A stretch of 19,655 bases of DNA from SIG452 sp045580405. Lineage in GTDB: Bacteria > Bacillota > Clostridia > UMGS1840. The stretch is from NCBI GenBank assembly GCA_045580405.1, contig JAZNNT010000013.1:1-19655 (forward strand), read 5' to 3'. Below, piece by piece: positions 1 through 8,567 of this stretch. Under the pieces are notes generated by a model that worked only from the letters and a program-made list of their open reading frames with translations, searched no databases and had not been told where the DNA came from. The stretch's first letter is position 1, and the number at the start of each line of letters is the position of its first letter. A program made the translations under genes and the position numbers.

Positions 1-1622
1 CCGATAAATACTTCGTCCTGCTCACTGCCAAAGCAGATGGGACCGAGCTTTTCGCTCATACCGTGTTTGGTAATCATTTCACGGGCAATTTTGGTTGCAC
101 GCTGAATATCGTTGGAAGCACCGGTGGAAATATCGTCCAACACCAGTTTTTCTGCCACACGGCCACCCAATAATACCACAATTTCTTCCATCATGCCCAC
201 TTTGGAAGCATACATTTTGTCCTCGCTGGGCAGAGACAGCGTGTAACCGCCTGCACGGCCTCTGGGAATAATGGAAATCTGATGTACCGGGTCCTGATTG
301 GGCAGTAATTTAGTTACGATAGCATGACCTGCTTCATGATAAGCGGTCAGTTTCTTTTCTTTCTCACTTGCTTTTTTGGATTTCTTTTCCGGTCCTGCAA
401 TGACCTTAATCATTGCTTCGGAAACATCCTGCATATCGATTTGAGTTTTCTGCTGACGTGCTGCCAACAACGCGCTTTCGTTCAGCAGATTTTCTAAATC
501 AGCACCGGTGAAGCCTGCGGTGGTCTTTGCAATCACCGCTAAGTCCACATCATTTGCTAATGGTTTCTTTCTCGCGTGAACTCTTAGGATTTCTTCCCTT
601 CCCTTCACATCGGGATAGTTCACTACCAGCTGACGGTCAAATCTGCCGGGACGAAGCAATGCCGGGTCTAAAATGTCAGGACGGTTGGTTGCAGCAATGA
701 TGATAATATTCTGATTTTCGGTAAAGCCGTCCATTTCCACCAACAACTGGTTTAAGGTTTGTTCACGTTCGTCGTGTCCGCCGCCTAAGCCTGCACCTCT
801 GTGACGGGCAACAGCATCAATTTCGTCAATAAAAATGATACAGGGTGCCGCTTTCTTCGCATTTTCAAATAAATCTCTCACACGAGATGCACCCACACCC
901 ACAAACATTTCCACAAAGTCGGAACCGCTGATGGAGAAAAAGGGAACGCCTGCTTCCCCGGCACAAGCCTTAGCAAGCAGAGTTTTACCGGTACCCGGAG
1001 GTCCGACCAACAGTAACCCCTTAGGGATTCTGGCACCGATTGCATGATATTTCTGGGGATTTTTCAGAAAGTCCACTACTTCCTTTAATTCTTCTTTTTC
1101 TTCGTCAGCTCCTGCCACATCCATAAAGGTTACTGTGGTTTTGGAGGGATCTGTCATTTTAGCCTTGCTCTTTCCGAATGACATAGCTCCTCCGCCGCCG
1201 TTTGCCTGACGAAGAAAGAACACCCAGAATAAAATGGCAATTACAATCAGCCCCAAAGGGGAAATCAACGCAAACCACCAAGGCGCCGACTGAGGCTGAA
1301 TCACCTTATAGGTCAGTTTATTACCTTCGGTGGCAGTCATAGATTTGGTAATTTCAACACCAACATCCTGATTCAAAGTATCAAGACTGGGAATCACCAC
1401 TTCAAATCGTTTTTCGTATCCCTTGACATTGCGAATCCCTTCAATACGGTTTTCCCCAAGATAATAATCCATGGAGCGGATTTCTCCTGCTTTAAAGGAA
1501 TTTACAAAATCAGAATAGTTAATCGTGTCGATTGTAGGTCCTGCAGTCAACACCGAAAGAACTACCATAAACACCACAAACAATAAGGCGTAGAAGCCTA
1601 TATTTTTCACATGTTTTTTCAT
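1..1622 (-). CDS. ftsH: ATP-dependent zinc metalloprotease FtsH (3' end cut by window edge)
   Basis: Membrane-anchored AAA+ protease that unfolds and degrades membrane and regulatory proteins. My translation of the complement from ATG at 1622 gives 540 codons with no stop, so about 100 C-terminal residues lie outside the window. A transmembrane helix near residues 9-26 and a second near 120-140 bracket a small extracytoplasmic domain. The AAA domain has Walker A GPPGTGKT (207-214), Walker B IIFIDE (262-267) and the second region of homology NRPDILDPALLRPGRFDR. The zinc site is HEAGH (429-433), with the third ligand probably Asp505 in ASNDI. All catalytic residues seen are intact. The start is set by an AGGAGG at 1626-1632, seven bases upstream. 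It follows hpt by 49 nt, a neighbourhood (tilS-hpt-ftsH) typical of Bacillota. Confidence 0.97.
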   Translation of the reverse strand, partial: MKKHVKNIGFYALLFVVFMVVLSVLTAGPTIDTINYSDFVNSFKAGEIRSMDYYLGENRIEGIRNVKGYEKRFEVVIPSLDTLNQDVGVEITKSMTATEGNKLTYKVIQPQSAPWWFALISPLGLIVIAILFWVFFLRQANGGGGAMSFGKSKAKMTDPSKTTVTFMDVAGADEEKEELKEVVDFLKNPQKYHAIGARIPKGLLLVGPPGTGKTLLAKACAGEAGVPFFSISGSDFVEMFVGVGASRVRDLFENAKKAAPCIIFIDEIDAVARHRGAGLGGGHDEREQTLNQLLVEMDGFTENQNIIIIAATNRPDILDPALLRPGRFDRQLVVNYPDVKGREEILRVHARKKPLANDVDLAVIAKTTAGFTGADLENLLNESALLAARQQKTQIDMQDVSEAMIKVIAGPEKKSKKASEKEKKLTAYHEAGHAIVTKLLPNQDPVHQISIIPRGRAGGYTLSLPSEDKMYASKVGMMEEIVVLLGGRVAEKLVLDDISTGASNDIQRATKIAREMITKHGMSEKLGPICFGSEQDEVFI

Positions 1623-1647
1623 CAAAAACCTCCTGTATTGTTATGTC

Positions 1648-1663
1648 AAAACCGAATCCGGTT
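1648..1663 (-). terminator. weak hairpin between hpt and ftsH
   Basis: Read on the minus strand, AACCG-GATT-CGGTT forms a five-base-pair stem followed by only four T residues. It sits in the 49-nt gap between hpt and ftsH. It may attenuate read-through or be chance. It is too short to call a strong terminator. Confidence 0.25.
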
Positions 1664-1671
1664 GTATGCGC

Positions 1672-2220
1672 TTATAAGTAAACCGATTCGTCCAGCACTC
1701 CCACAAAGGGCAGATTGCGGTAACGTTCGGCAAAATCAAGACCGTAACCAACTACAAATTCATCGGGAATCGTAAAGCCTAAGTAGTCAATGGGAATTTC
1801 CACCTTACGGCGATCAGGTTTGCTGAGCAGAGAACAGAGCTTCACGGAAGCTGCCCCTCTCTCGTGGAACATTTCCATAACCTTCGACATGGTAAAGCCG
1901 GTGTCGATAATATCCTCTACAAACAAGACGTGTTTTAAGGCAACCGTTGTGCCAACATCCTTCACAATTTTCACTTCACCGGAAGACATGCTGCTGTCCT
2001 GATAGCTGGAAACAGCCATAAATTCAATTTCAACGGGCAGATTAATTTCTCTGATCAAATCTGCATAAAACACGCAAGAACCCTTTAAAATACCAATCAC
2101 CAGTAAGCTCTTGGCGTCTTTGTAATCTTTTGTGATCTGTTTTCCCAGTTCTTCAATTCTTGCCTTAATTTCTTCTTTTGAAAACAAGATTTTTTTAATA
2201 TCTTTTTCTTGACACATCAT
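1672..2220 (-). CDS. hpt: hypoxanthine (guanine) phosphoribosyltransferase
   Basis: Purine salvage enzyme that transfers the phosphoribosyl group of PRPP to hypoxanthine or guanine, giving IMP or GMP; cytoplasmic. The 182-residue product has the family's usual length. The PRPP-binding signature VEDIIDTG lies at 101-108. The flexible-loop region with SSYQDSS is at 71-77, and the base-binding C-terminus holds FVVGYGLDFAERYRNLPFVG. Two adjacent ATG codons open the frame; GGAAC lies about seven bases upstream, so the first ATG is taken. It follows tilS by 18 nt and precedes ftsH. The tilS-hpt-ftsH order is conserved in Bacillus and relatives, where HprT and TilS have been linked to ftsH expression (family knowledge, not visible here). 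Confidence 0.96.
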   Translation of the reverse strand: MMCQEKDIKKILFSKEEIKARIEELGKQITKDYKDAKSLLVIGILKGSCVFYADLIREINLPVEIEFMAVSSYQDSSMSSGEVKIVKDVGTTVALKHVLFVEDIIDTGFTMSKVMEMFHERGAASVKLCSLLSKPDRRKVEIPIDYLGFTIPDEFVVGYGLDFAERYRNLPFVGVLDESVYL

Positions 2221-2238
2221 AATTTTGTTCCTTTATTC

Positions 2239-3591
2239 TTATTTTATGATAACATAGTACTGTTCCGATTCAGGACAATCGGTTACCTCTTCGTAAAAGT
2301 GACCTACCACCACCCGCACGGCATCATTCACACAAATCAGCGGAATTTGGTCTCGTTCGTGGAGCGGGATTTTTTTATCAATGAAAAAATCGGATAATTT
2401 TTTATGTATGTTTAAGTTTCCAAAATAAAGCTTGTCTCCGTCGCACCGTGTGCGAAGGCAAATCTGTTCCCCTTGCTTGACCCGAACAGGGTAACAAAAC
2501 AAGCCCTTTGGATTTTCTGTTTTGGATAAACAAATGCAGCAGTTGGATTTCCACAACGCAACAGGACATTCCGGCTGTAAAAAAACCGGTTCCGGCAACG
2601 GTACCTCTGCCTGCTTTAGTATCAGAGAATCCCCTGAATACAACGCAATAATGCCGCCGGGAAGTGAAATCTGTTTCCCTTTGGTCTTATCCCGACAAAG
2701 CTTCAAAACACGTTCCAGCTGTTCATAAGAAACAATTTCTCCCTGAGGGCAAATTGTATAATAAGCCCGTCTGAGTACCCGCTTGATAAGCACCTCATCT
2801 GCACAAAAAAGCTTCGCAACCTCAAGGATAACGGTGCTGTTTTCTTCAATTGCAGTCTGCTGGTAGAGTCGATCTGTCAGTTTTTCCAAAAAGTTCTGTT
2901 CCTGATATAACACATCAGCACTATGATACACCGTATTTGTGAAATTTGTGTTAAACTGTTCCCGAATTGCGGGAATTAATTCCAATCTGATTTTATTGCG
3001 GGTATAATCCGTGGTAAAATTGGTTTCATCAGTTACAAAATTCTGCTCCAAAGATTCTAAATAGGTGTAAATTTCTTCTTTGGTAACGCACAAAAGAGGC
3101 CGAATCACCTTTTCTCTGCAAGGTGCAATTCCCAGCGGAATGCTCCCCTTCAACAAATTCATAAGAACTGTTTCGGCATTATCATCTTTCGTATGGGCAA
3201 CAGCAATTTTTTCGGTGTTCTGAGCTTTAAAAAAAGCATATCGCACCTGTCTGCCTGCATCCTCCACCGAAAGGCGATGTTCTTTAGCTTTTTTCTTTAC
3301 ATCCGATTCTAAAACCGAAATCGGAACTGCAAACTTTTCACACAGAGCTTTACAAAACTCCATATCCCGTCCTGCTGCTCCCTCACGGATTCCGTGATTG
3401 ATATGGGCACAGGACAGCTTCAGATTGTACTCTTCCCGAAGTGCCAAAAGCACCCGCAAAAGTGCAACCGAATCGGCTCCTCCGGATAATCCGATCAGCA
3501 CCGAATCGCCGTTTGATAACATCTGTTCTCTTTGGATAAAATCACGGATACGGTTTAAAAATTCTGTTTGCGAAACATTCTTAGGGATCAT
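2239..3591 (-). CDS. tilS: tRNA(Ile)-lysidine synthase TilS
   Basis: ATP-dependent enzyme that converts C34 of tRNA-Ile(CAU) to lysidine, switching the codon read from AUG to AUA; essential in most bacteria. The N-terminal PP-loop ATPase motif SGGADS is at 36-41. HINHGIREGAA and the DAGRQVRY segment follow, as in the family, then a C-terminal TilS substrate-binding domain. The open frame extends to 3630, but I choose ATG 3591, giving 450 residues. GGAG stands eight bases before it, and the longer start would overlap dnaB by 50 nt rather than 11. The overlap with the dnaB stop suggests translational coupling. About 450 residues is normal for Gram-positive TilS. Confidence 0.95.
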   Translation of the reverse strand: MIPKNVSQTEFLNRIRDFIQREQMLSNGDSVLIGLSGGADSVALLRVLLALREEYNLKLSCAHINHGIREGAAGRDMEFCKALCEKFAVPISVLESDVKKKAKEHRLSVEDAGRQVRYAFFKAQNTEKIAVAHTKDDNAETVLMNLLKGSIPLGIAPCREKVIRPLLCVTKEEIYTYLESLEQNFVTDETNFTTDYTRNKIRLELIPAIREQFNTNFTNTVYHSADVLYQEQNFLEKLTDRLYQQTAIEENSTVILEVAKLFCADEVLIKRVLRRAYYTICPQGEIVSYEQLERVLKLCRDKTKGKQISLPGGIIALYSGDSLILKQAEVPLPEPVFLQPECPVALWKSNCCICLSKTENPKGLFCYPVRVKQGEQICLRTRCDGDKLYFGNLNIHKKLSDFFIDKKIPLHERDQIPLICVNDAVRVVVGHFYEEVTDCPESEQYYVIIK

Positions 3592-4909
3592 GACGCATCT
3601 CCAGATCATAGAAACTGGTGTACTTACCAAGCCATGTCATTTCAAAGGAACCGGTTTCCCCTGCTCGGTGTTTTGCGATAATACATTCACCAATGTTGTG
3701 CTTTTCAGTGGTTTCCGGTTTATAGTATTCCTCACGGAATAAAAACATAACAATATCGGCATCCTGCTCAATAGCACCGGATTCTCTTAAGTCGGAAAGC
3801 ATGGGGCGGTTAACTGCACGGATTACAGGTCCACGGGAAAGCTGAGAAACTGCAATAACGGGAACCTCCAGCTCCTTTGCTAAAATTTTTAAGCTTCGGC
3901 TGATTTCTGCAATTTCTACCTGACGGCTTTCCGAACGACGTCCGTTCATCAGCTGCAGATAATCGATAACAATCAGTCCTAAACCTTTTTCCAGCTTCAA
4001 TCGTTTTGCCTTGGCACGAAGCTCGGTAACCGTGATGGACGCAGTATCATCAATGTAAATAGGCGCACGTGACAACGGTTCCATGACGTCCAGAAACTTA
4101 TTCATATCCTCAGGTGTAATCTCCCCGGATCGGATTTTATCGGATTCAATCCGTGCTTCGGAAGAAATAATACGGTTGACTAATTCTTCCTTAGACATTT
4201 CCAAAGAAAAAATCAAAACAGGAATATTCTGCCCAATGGCAACATTCTGTGCAATGTTGATAGCGAAAGAGGTTTTCCCCATTGCCGGACGGGCAGCAAT
4301 TAACACCAGGGTGGATGGCTGCAAGCCGGAAAGTCTGCGGTCCAATTCGGAAAAACCGGTGGGAATCCCGGAGATTTCTCCGTGATGCTCCAGCATTTCT
4401 GCCAGCTTATTATAATTCTGATATAAAACCTGTTTGATATGGACAGCACCGCCCATATCCCGCTCCGAAGCCAGTTCGAAAATCTTCTGAACAGCCAGCT
4501 CGGTAACTTCCTGAGCGCCTTTGGATTCATATCCTGCAGTTTTAATATCCTGACACAGGGCAATCAGTTTCCGAAGGTGAGACTGATCTGCCACAATTTT
4601 CGCATAGTGCTTCACATTCTCAGTGGTAGGAACGGAATTGACCATATCTAAAATGTATTCCTTACCGCCGATTTGTTCATAAATTCCGAGACGGACCAAC
4701 TCATCATATAAAGTGACAACATCTACCGGAACATTCAGGTTAAATAAGTTGGAGATTGCCTGATAAATTGCCTTGTGTTTTTCCAGGTAAAAATCGTCTG
4801 CCGAAATTAATTCCATAACCTCCAGCAAACATTCCTTATCAATAATGACAGACCCTAATACTGCAGCTTCCGCTTCCAGGCTATAGGGCAAATCTCTTAC
4901 CATATCCAT
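3581..4909 (-). CDS. dnaB: replicative DNA helicase DnaB (DnaC in Bacillus naming)
   Basis: Hexameric 5'-3' helicase that unwinds DNA ahead of the replisome. The 442-residue product has the N-terminal DnaB domain (about 5-105), a linker, and the RecA-like domain with Walker A ARPAMGKT (206-213). Further on are the Walker B strand LIVIDYLQLM, the SRQVEIAEISRSLK segment and AVSQLSRG. The frame is continuous through the Walker A and DYLQL sites, which often hold inteins, so no intein is present. ATG 4909 lies three bases after the rplI stop, with AAAGGA inside the end of rplI serving as its binding site. A second in-frame ATG at 4903 is possible. The gdpP-rplI-dnaB order is standard in Bacillota. 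Confidence 0.97.
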   Translation of the reverse strand: MDMVRDLPYSLEAEAAVLGSVIIDKECLLEVMELISADDFYLEKHKAIYQAISNLFNLNVPVDVVTLYDELVRLGIYEQIGGKEYILDMVNSVPTTENVKHYAKIVADQSHLRKLIALCQDIKTAGYESKGAQEVTELAVQKIFELASERDMGGAVHIKQVLYQNYNKLAEMLEHHGEISGIPTGFSELDRRLSGLQPSTLVLIAARPAMGKTSFAINIAQNVAIGQNIPVLIFSLEMSKEELVNRIISSEARIESDKIRSGEITPEDMNKFLDVMEPLSRAPIYIDDTASITVTELRAKAKRLKLEKGLGLIVIDYLQLMNGRRSESRQVEIAEISRSLKILAKELEVPVIAVSQLSRGPVIRAVNRPMLSDLRESGAIEQDADIVMFLFREEYYKPETTEKHNIGECIIAKHRAGETGSFEMTWLGKYTSFYDLEMRHDP

Positions 4910-4912
4910 AAT

Positions 4913-5359
4913 TTACAGTCCTTTAATTTCAACTTTTACCTTTGCACTGACATCTTCAAACAGTTTCACCACAATGTCATAAGTGCCAAGCATTTTGATG
5001 GCATCTTTTAATACCACTTTTTTCTTTTCCACTTCAATGCCGGACTGTTCCTGAATCGCTTTCACAATATCAATGGAGGTCACAGCACCAAAAAGTTTTC
5101 CGTTATCTCCGGATTTTGCAGAAATACAAAAAGTCATTGCTTCCAGACGTTCTTTTAACTTTTCGGAATTATCATGGTTTACGGCACGTTTATGCGCCAC
5201 AGAGTCTTTCTGATTTTTTAAGGTGGTTAGGTTTGCCTGAGTTGCTTCCACCGCTAAGTTTTTCGGAAATAAAAAGTTTCTTGCGTATCCGTCGGAGCTG
5301 TTAATGATATCTCCTTTTTTGCCGCTTCCTTTTACATCCTGCAATAAAATTACTTTCAT
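4913..5359 (-). CDS. rplI: 50S ribosomal protein L9
   Basis: Large-subunit protein that binds 23S rRNA near the L1 stalk and influences frame maintenance. The true start is ATG 5359, encoding MKVILLQDVKG, the nearly invariant L9 N-terminus. The open frame reaches 5404, but that extension has no family similarity and AGAAAGGA lies ten bases before 5359. The 148-residue product has the N-terminal RNA-binding domain with GYARNFLFPKNLA, a long connecting helix (about 41-75), and the C-terminal domain with DNGKLFGAVTSIDI. It sits 25 nt after gdpP and 3 nt before dnaB, so it is almost certainly co-transcribed with both. Confidence 0.97.
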   Translation of the reverse strand: MKVILLQDVKGSGKKGDIINSSDGYARNFLFPKNLAVEATQANLTTLKNQKDSVAHKRAVNHDNSEKLKERLEAMTFCISAKSGDNGKLFGAVTSIDIVKAIQEQSGIEVEKKKVVLKDAIKMLGTYDIVVKLFEDVSAKVKVEIKGL

Positions 5360-5384
5360 ATCAAAGATTTCCTTTCTGTTTATT

Positions 5385-7397
5385 TTAGGCTTCTTCCAGT
5401 TCATCCAATGCTTCTTTTATCAGCATAATGGATTTATCCACGGTAAGCTCTTTACTCTGGCAGCCTGCCACCGTCTGGTGACCGCCGCCGCCTAATTTTT
5501 CCATAATGACCTGCACATTGATTTTTCCGTTAGAACGGGCACTGATAATGGTGTCGTCCCCACGGCGGAAAATTACAAAGGCAGCTTCTATTGCCTTGAT
5601 GCCGATTAAATCGTCTGCCGCCTGTGCAATAAAGATGCTGTTTTCCTCATCACCGTAATACTTGGCAATGGCAATAGAATCTTTATAAATTTCGGCAGAT
5701 TTCACAATGTCGGACACTTTTACATAGTTATCAAAATCTGATTTCACCAAATCTCTTGCCGCAACGGGATCCATACCCAATTTTCTTAAATAAGATGCTG
5801 CCTCAAAGGTTCTGGCACCGGTCTTTAATGCGAAGTTTTGCGTATCCAATAAAATTCCGGCATAAAGACTTTCTGATTCAATTCTTTTTAATTTCACCTT
5901 ATCGTCCAAATACTGAAGCATTTCCACCACCAGTTCACAGGTGGATGATGCATAAGGTTCATGGAAAGTAAGGTTGGCGTCATAGATAAAGTCTGCACCT
6001 TTTCTGTGATGGTCAATTAAGAAAACCTTCACATTCTCCTGCAGTAATTCCGGTGCTGCCACTAAGTTTGGTCTGTGAGTATCCACCACAACCACCAAGG
6101 TGTTGGAGGTAATCATCATTTCTGCCTGAGATGCTGTGATGAAGGTGTTTTCAAAGTCTTTATCCTGGCGTGTTCTGGATAGCACGGCTTCGGTATTCAC
6201 ATTGGAATCCTCTAAAATAATATGGGAGGGTTTATCGTAAGCAGATGCCACTCTTGCCAATGCCAATGCGGAACCCAAAGAATCCATATCCGCATTTTTA
6301 TGTCCCATCACAATTACCTTATCCGCCTGCTCTACCATTTCACGGAAGGAAAGCGCAATAATACGGGAACGAACCTTAGTCCGTTTTTCTATTTCACGGT
6401 TCTGACCGCCAAAATAGGTGAAATCATTCCCTACTTTAATAACCGCCTGGTCACCGCCACGTCCCAATGCCATATCCAACGCTACACGGGAGAAGTTCTC
6501 CGTTTCTCCCAAACTTTCACCCACGCCAATCCCAATACTTAAGGTTACGGGCAGACCGCCGAAGGTTTCAATGTTTTTAACGTCTTTTAGCACAGACATT
6601 TTCGTTTCTAAAAGAGCACTGAAATGCTTTCTCTCCATTACAAAGGTAAAACGGTCACGGTCCATTTTACTTAAAATTCCCTGATAGGCACCTACAAATT
6701 CAGAAATAATTCGTTCCGCCTGGGAAGCAATCATGGTACGCTCCGCATCAGAAATCTGCTTGGTGATTTCATCTAAGTTGTCAATATAGATATGACCTTT
6801 CACAATCATATCGTCACGGTATTTTTTTTGTAGCTGCACCAAATCGGTAATTTCCACAAAATAACAAACATAAATTCGTTCTTCTAAAACTTTGGTTTCA
6901 TCTGTTACCACGGAATATACCGTAAATACTTTGTCTTCCGCCACAAATTCTGAAATACCGGTAGCATGATTCAACAAAAAGCCGGGGAATAATTCTCCCA
7001 AAGACCGACCAATATAATCATCTGTCGGCAAAAGTGCTCCGAATGAATCATTGCACCACACCAGCTCTCCGTTTGCCCTCATAACTCCCATGGGAAACGG
7101 TGATTTCAGTACTGAGTTATGACTTGCCGACCCTACTTCAAAGGATAAACTTTCAATATAGTCGCGGAATTTTTTACTGGAATTGTTTCCTGTGAAAACG
7201 AACACCAAAAACAATATCAATGTTGATCCTAACTGAATCATTCCCAGATTCGGCTCATAAGCAAACATCGAAAAGGAGAACACCAGCAAAAATGCAAAAA
7301 CAATAAACACTTTGGGGATGGAATACAGCTTCTTAAAAACCCGGATATTCTCTTTCTTCTGCTTTTTATTCGACTGTTTGTTGCGTTGTTTACTCAT
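5385..7397 (-). CDS. gdpP: cyclic-di-AMP phosphodiesterase GdpP (PAS, degenerate GGDEF, DHH/DHHA1)
   Basis: Membrane-bound enzyme that hydrolyses c-di-AMP to pApA and so affects osmolyte, wall and antibiotic homeostasis. Two transmembrane helices lie at about 28-46 and 51-69. A PAS-like domain follows (about 95-185), then a degenerate GGDEF domain (about 200-330) whose signature reads RGGDQ (313-317). The catalytic DHH domain has GHKNADMDS (from 365), DTH (439-441) and DHH (462-464). A DHHA1 domain ends in GGGGHQTVAGC. The metal ligands expected for the family are present. I choose ATG 7397 (670 residues), with GGAG nine bases upstream, over ATG 7412, which lacks a clear site. Family knowledge: the altered GGDEF has no diguanylate cyclase activity. 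It has its own promoter at 7442-7470. Confidence 0.96.
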   Translation of the reverse strand: MSKQRNKQSNKKQKKENIRVFKKLYSIPKVFIVFAFLLVFSFSMFAYEPNLGMIQLGSTLILFLVFVFTGNNSSKKFRDYIESLSFEVGSASHNSVLKSPFPMGVMRANGELVWCNDSFGALLPTDDYIGRSLGELFPGFLLNHATGISEFVAEDKVFTVYSVVTDETKVLEERIYVCYFVEITDLVQLQKKYRDDMIVKGHIYIDNLDEITKQISDAERTMIASQAERIISEFVGAYQGILSKMDRDRFTFVMERKHFSALLETKMSVLKDVKNIETFGGLPVTLSIGIGVGESLGETENFSRVALDMALGRGGDQAVIKVGNDFTYFGGQNREIEKRTKVRSRIIALSFREMVEQADKVIVMGHKNADMDSLGSALALARVASAYDKPSHIILEDSNVNTEAVLSRTRQDKDFENTFITASQAEMMITSNTLVVVVDTHRPNLVAAPELLQENVKVFLIDHHRKGADFIYDANLTFHEPYASSTCELVVEMLQYLDDKVKLKRIESESLYAGILLDTQNFALKTGARTFEAASYLRKLGMDPVAARDLVKSDFDNYVKVSDIVKSAEIYKDSIAIAKYYGDEENSIFIAQAADDLIGIKAIEAAFVIFRRGDDTIISARSNGKINVQVIMEKLGGGGHQTVAGCQSKELTVDKSIMLIKEALDELEEA

Positions 7398-7441
7398 AAC
7401 TTTAATCTCCATCGTTTTCTTTGGAACAATGTTATCTTTTT

Positions 7442-7470
7442 ATTATAACTTTCTTTCTTTTATTTGTCAA
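7442..7470 (-). promoter_or_regulatory. consensus sigma-A promoter for the gdpP-rplI-dnaB block
   Basis: On the minus strand TTGACA (7470-7465) and TATAAT (7447-7442) are separated by exactly 17 bases, both matching the sigma-A consensus perfectly. The -35 box contains the TGA stop codon of hemW, so the promoter is built into the end of the preceding gene. Transcription would start near 7435, giving a leader of about 40 nt before gdpP. No terminator separates hemW from gdpP, so read-through from lepA-hemW remains possible. Confidence 0.88.
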
Positions 7471-8567
7471 TTGCTTTCCATCTTCAAAGAAGAAATGATG
7501 GCATTGGATACAAAAAAACCCTGTTCGGTCAAACAAATACCCTCTTTTGTGATAATTAAGTAACCACTGTTTTGGTACTGTTCAAGCAGACTCCTGTTTT
7601 CTTTCCAAAAAGATGCAGGCAGCTTTTCTGTCCTCACGCCAAGATCGGTGCGAAGTGCAAGCATCAATTCTTCAAACTGTGCTTCTTGCTCTGAAATCTT
7701 TTCATATGTTCTTACAACATGTTCCTTCAATACAAAATCAATATACTCCGAAACACTTGCAGGATTAAAAAAGCGTCTTTCGTCAAAAAAACTGTGTGCT
7801 GCTGCTCCAATGCCGATATAGGGAGCACGGGTCCAGTATTTTAAATTGTGTCGGCAAGGCTCATTTCCCTGCTTTGTGAAATTTGAAATTTCATAATGAC
7901 GGTAACAGGATAACCGCTCACATACCAAACGGTACTGCTCATACACCTCGTCATCCCGGGGAAACTGATACTCCATCTGATACAGAGCAGAATCCTCACT
8001 TAAGGTTAATGCATAGGCAGAAATATGTTCGCAGTCCAAATTTTTTAGAAAAGCCAATGTTCTCTCTAAAGATTGGAAAGAAGAATCGGGCAATCCATAC
8101 ATAATATCTGCGTTAATATTGGAAAATCCCATCTTACGAAGCAGCTGATAAGATCCTAAAAATTCTTCCGCAGTATGGATTCTGCCAAGTTTTTTTAGCT
8201 CATCATTATTGGCTGACTGAAGCCCCATACTGATGCGGTTCATTCCGGCATCCCGATAAATTCCGAGCTTTTCCTCATCAAAAGTTCTGGGGTTTAATTC
8301 AATGGTGATTTCCGTATTAGGTGCAAAAGAGAAAATCTCTCTCGCTTTTTCTAAAAGATGTGCTAAATTGTGAGCATCGGCAACCGAAGGTGTGCCACCT
8401 CCGAAAAAAACCGAATCCACCGAAATGTTTTTGCCACGGTATTCTTCCAGTTCTTTTTCCATTGCATCAAAATACGCTTTCTGAGACGAGGTATCCGTCA
8501 CCGAGTAAAAATCGCAATATGCACATTTTTTGATGCAGAAGGGAATGTGAAAATAAAGCCCTGTCAT
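7467..8567 (-). CDS. hemW: HemW-type radical SAM haem chaperone (coproporphyrinogen oxidase-like)
   Basis: Radical-SAM family protein; HemW proteins bind haem and are thought to deliver it to membrane enzymes. The cluster motif C11-IKK-C15-AY-C18 is followed by DF, not by the fourth cysteine found in genuine HemN, and this separates HemW from oxygen-independent coproporphyrinogen oxidase. GGGTPS (56-61) binds SAM, and a conserved CRHNLKYW segment lies in the second half. The C-terminal HemN-like domain is present. The 366 residues match the family. ATG 8567 shares one base with the TGA stop of lepA; a GTG one codon upstream (8570) is an alternative. The lepA-hemW order is very common in Bacillota, where hrcA-grpE-dnaK usually follow, but here gdpP follows. 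Confidence 0.93.
   Translation of the reverse strand: MTGLYFHIPFCIKKCAYCDFYSVTDTSSQKAYFDAMEKELEEYRGKNISVDSVFFGGGTPSVADAHNLAHLLEKAREIFSFAPNTEITIELNPRTFDEEKLGIYRDAGMNRISMGLQSANNDELKKLGRIHTAEEFLGSYQLLRKMGFSNINADIMYGLPDSSFQSLERTLAFLKNLDCEHISAYALTLSEDSALYQMEYQFPRDDEVYEQYRLVCERLSCYRHYEISNFTKQGNEPCRHNLKYWTRAPYIGIGAAAHSFFDERRFFNPASVSEYIDFVLKEHVVRTYEKISEQEAQFEELMLALRTDLGVRTEKLPASFWKENRSLLEQYQNSGYLIITKEGICLTEQGFFVSNAIISSLKMESN

Noticed and set aside
3592..3630. Longer tilS starting at 3630
   Set aside because: It would overlap dnaB by 50 bases and has no clear binding site, while ATG 3591 has GGAG eight bases upstream.
3581..4909. Intein within DnaB
   Set aside because: The frame is continuous at 442 residues with an uninterrupted Walker A and DYLQL segment and normal family length.
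5360..5404. Longer rplI starting at 5404
   Set aside because: The extension overlaps the end of gdpP and has no L9 similarity. MKVILLQDV at 5359 is the conserved L9 start and has a good binding site.
5985..6790. Active diguanylate cyclase in the GGDEF domain of GdpP
   Set aside because: The signature is RGGDQ rather than GGDEF/GGEEF, as in known GdpP proteins whose GGDEF domain does not make c-di-GMP.
7467..8567. Oxygen-independent coproporphyrinogen III oxidase (HemN)
   Set aside because: The radical-SAM motif is CxxxCxxC followed by DF and lacks the fourth cysteine of HemN; the length also fits HemW, and the lepA linkage is typical of hemW.
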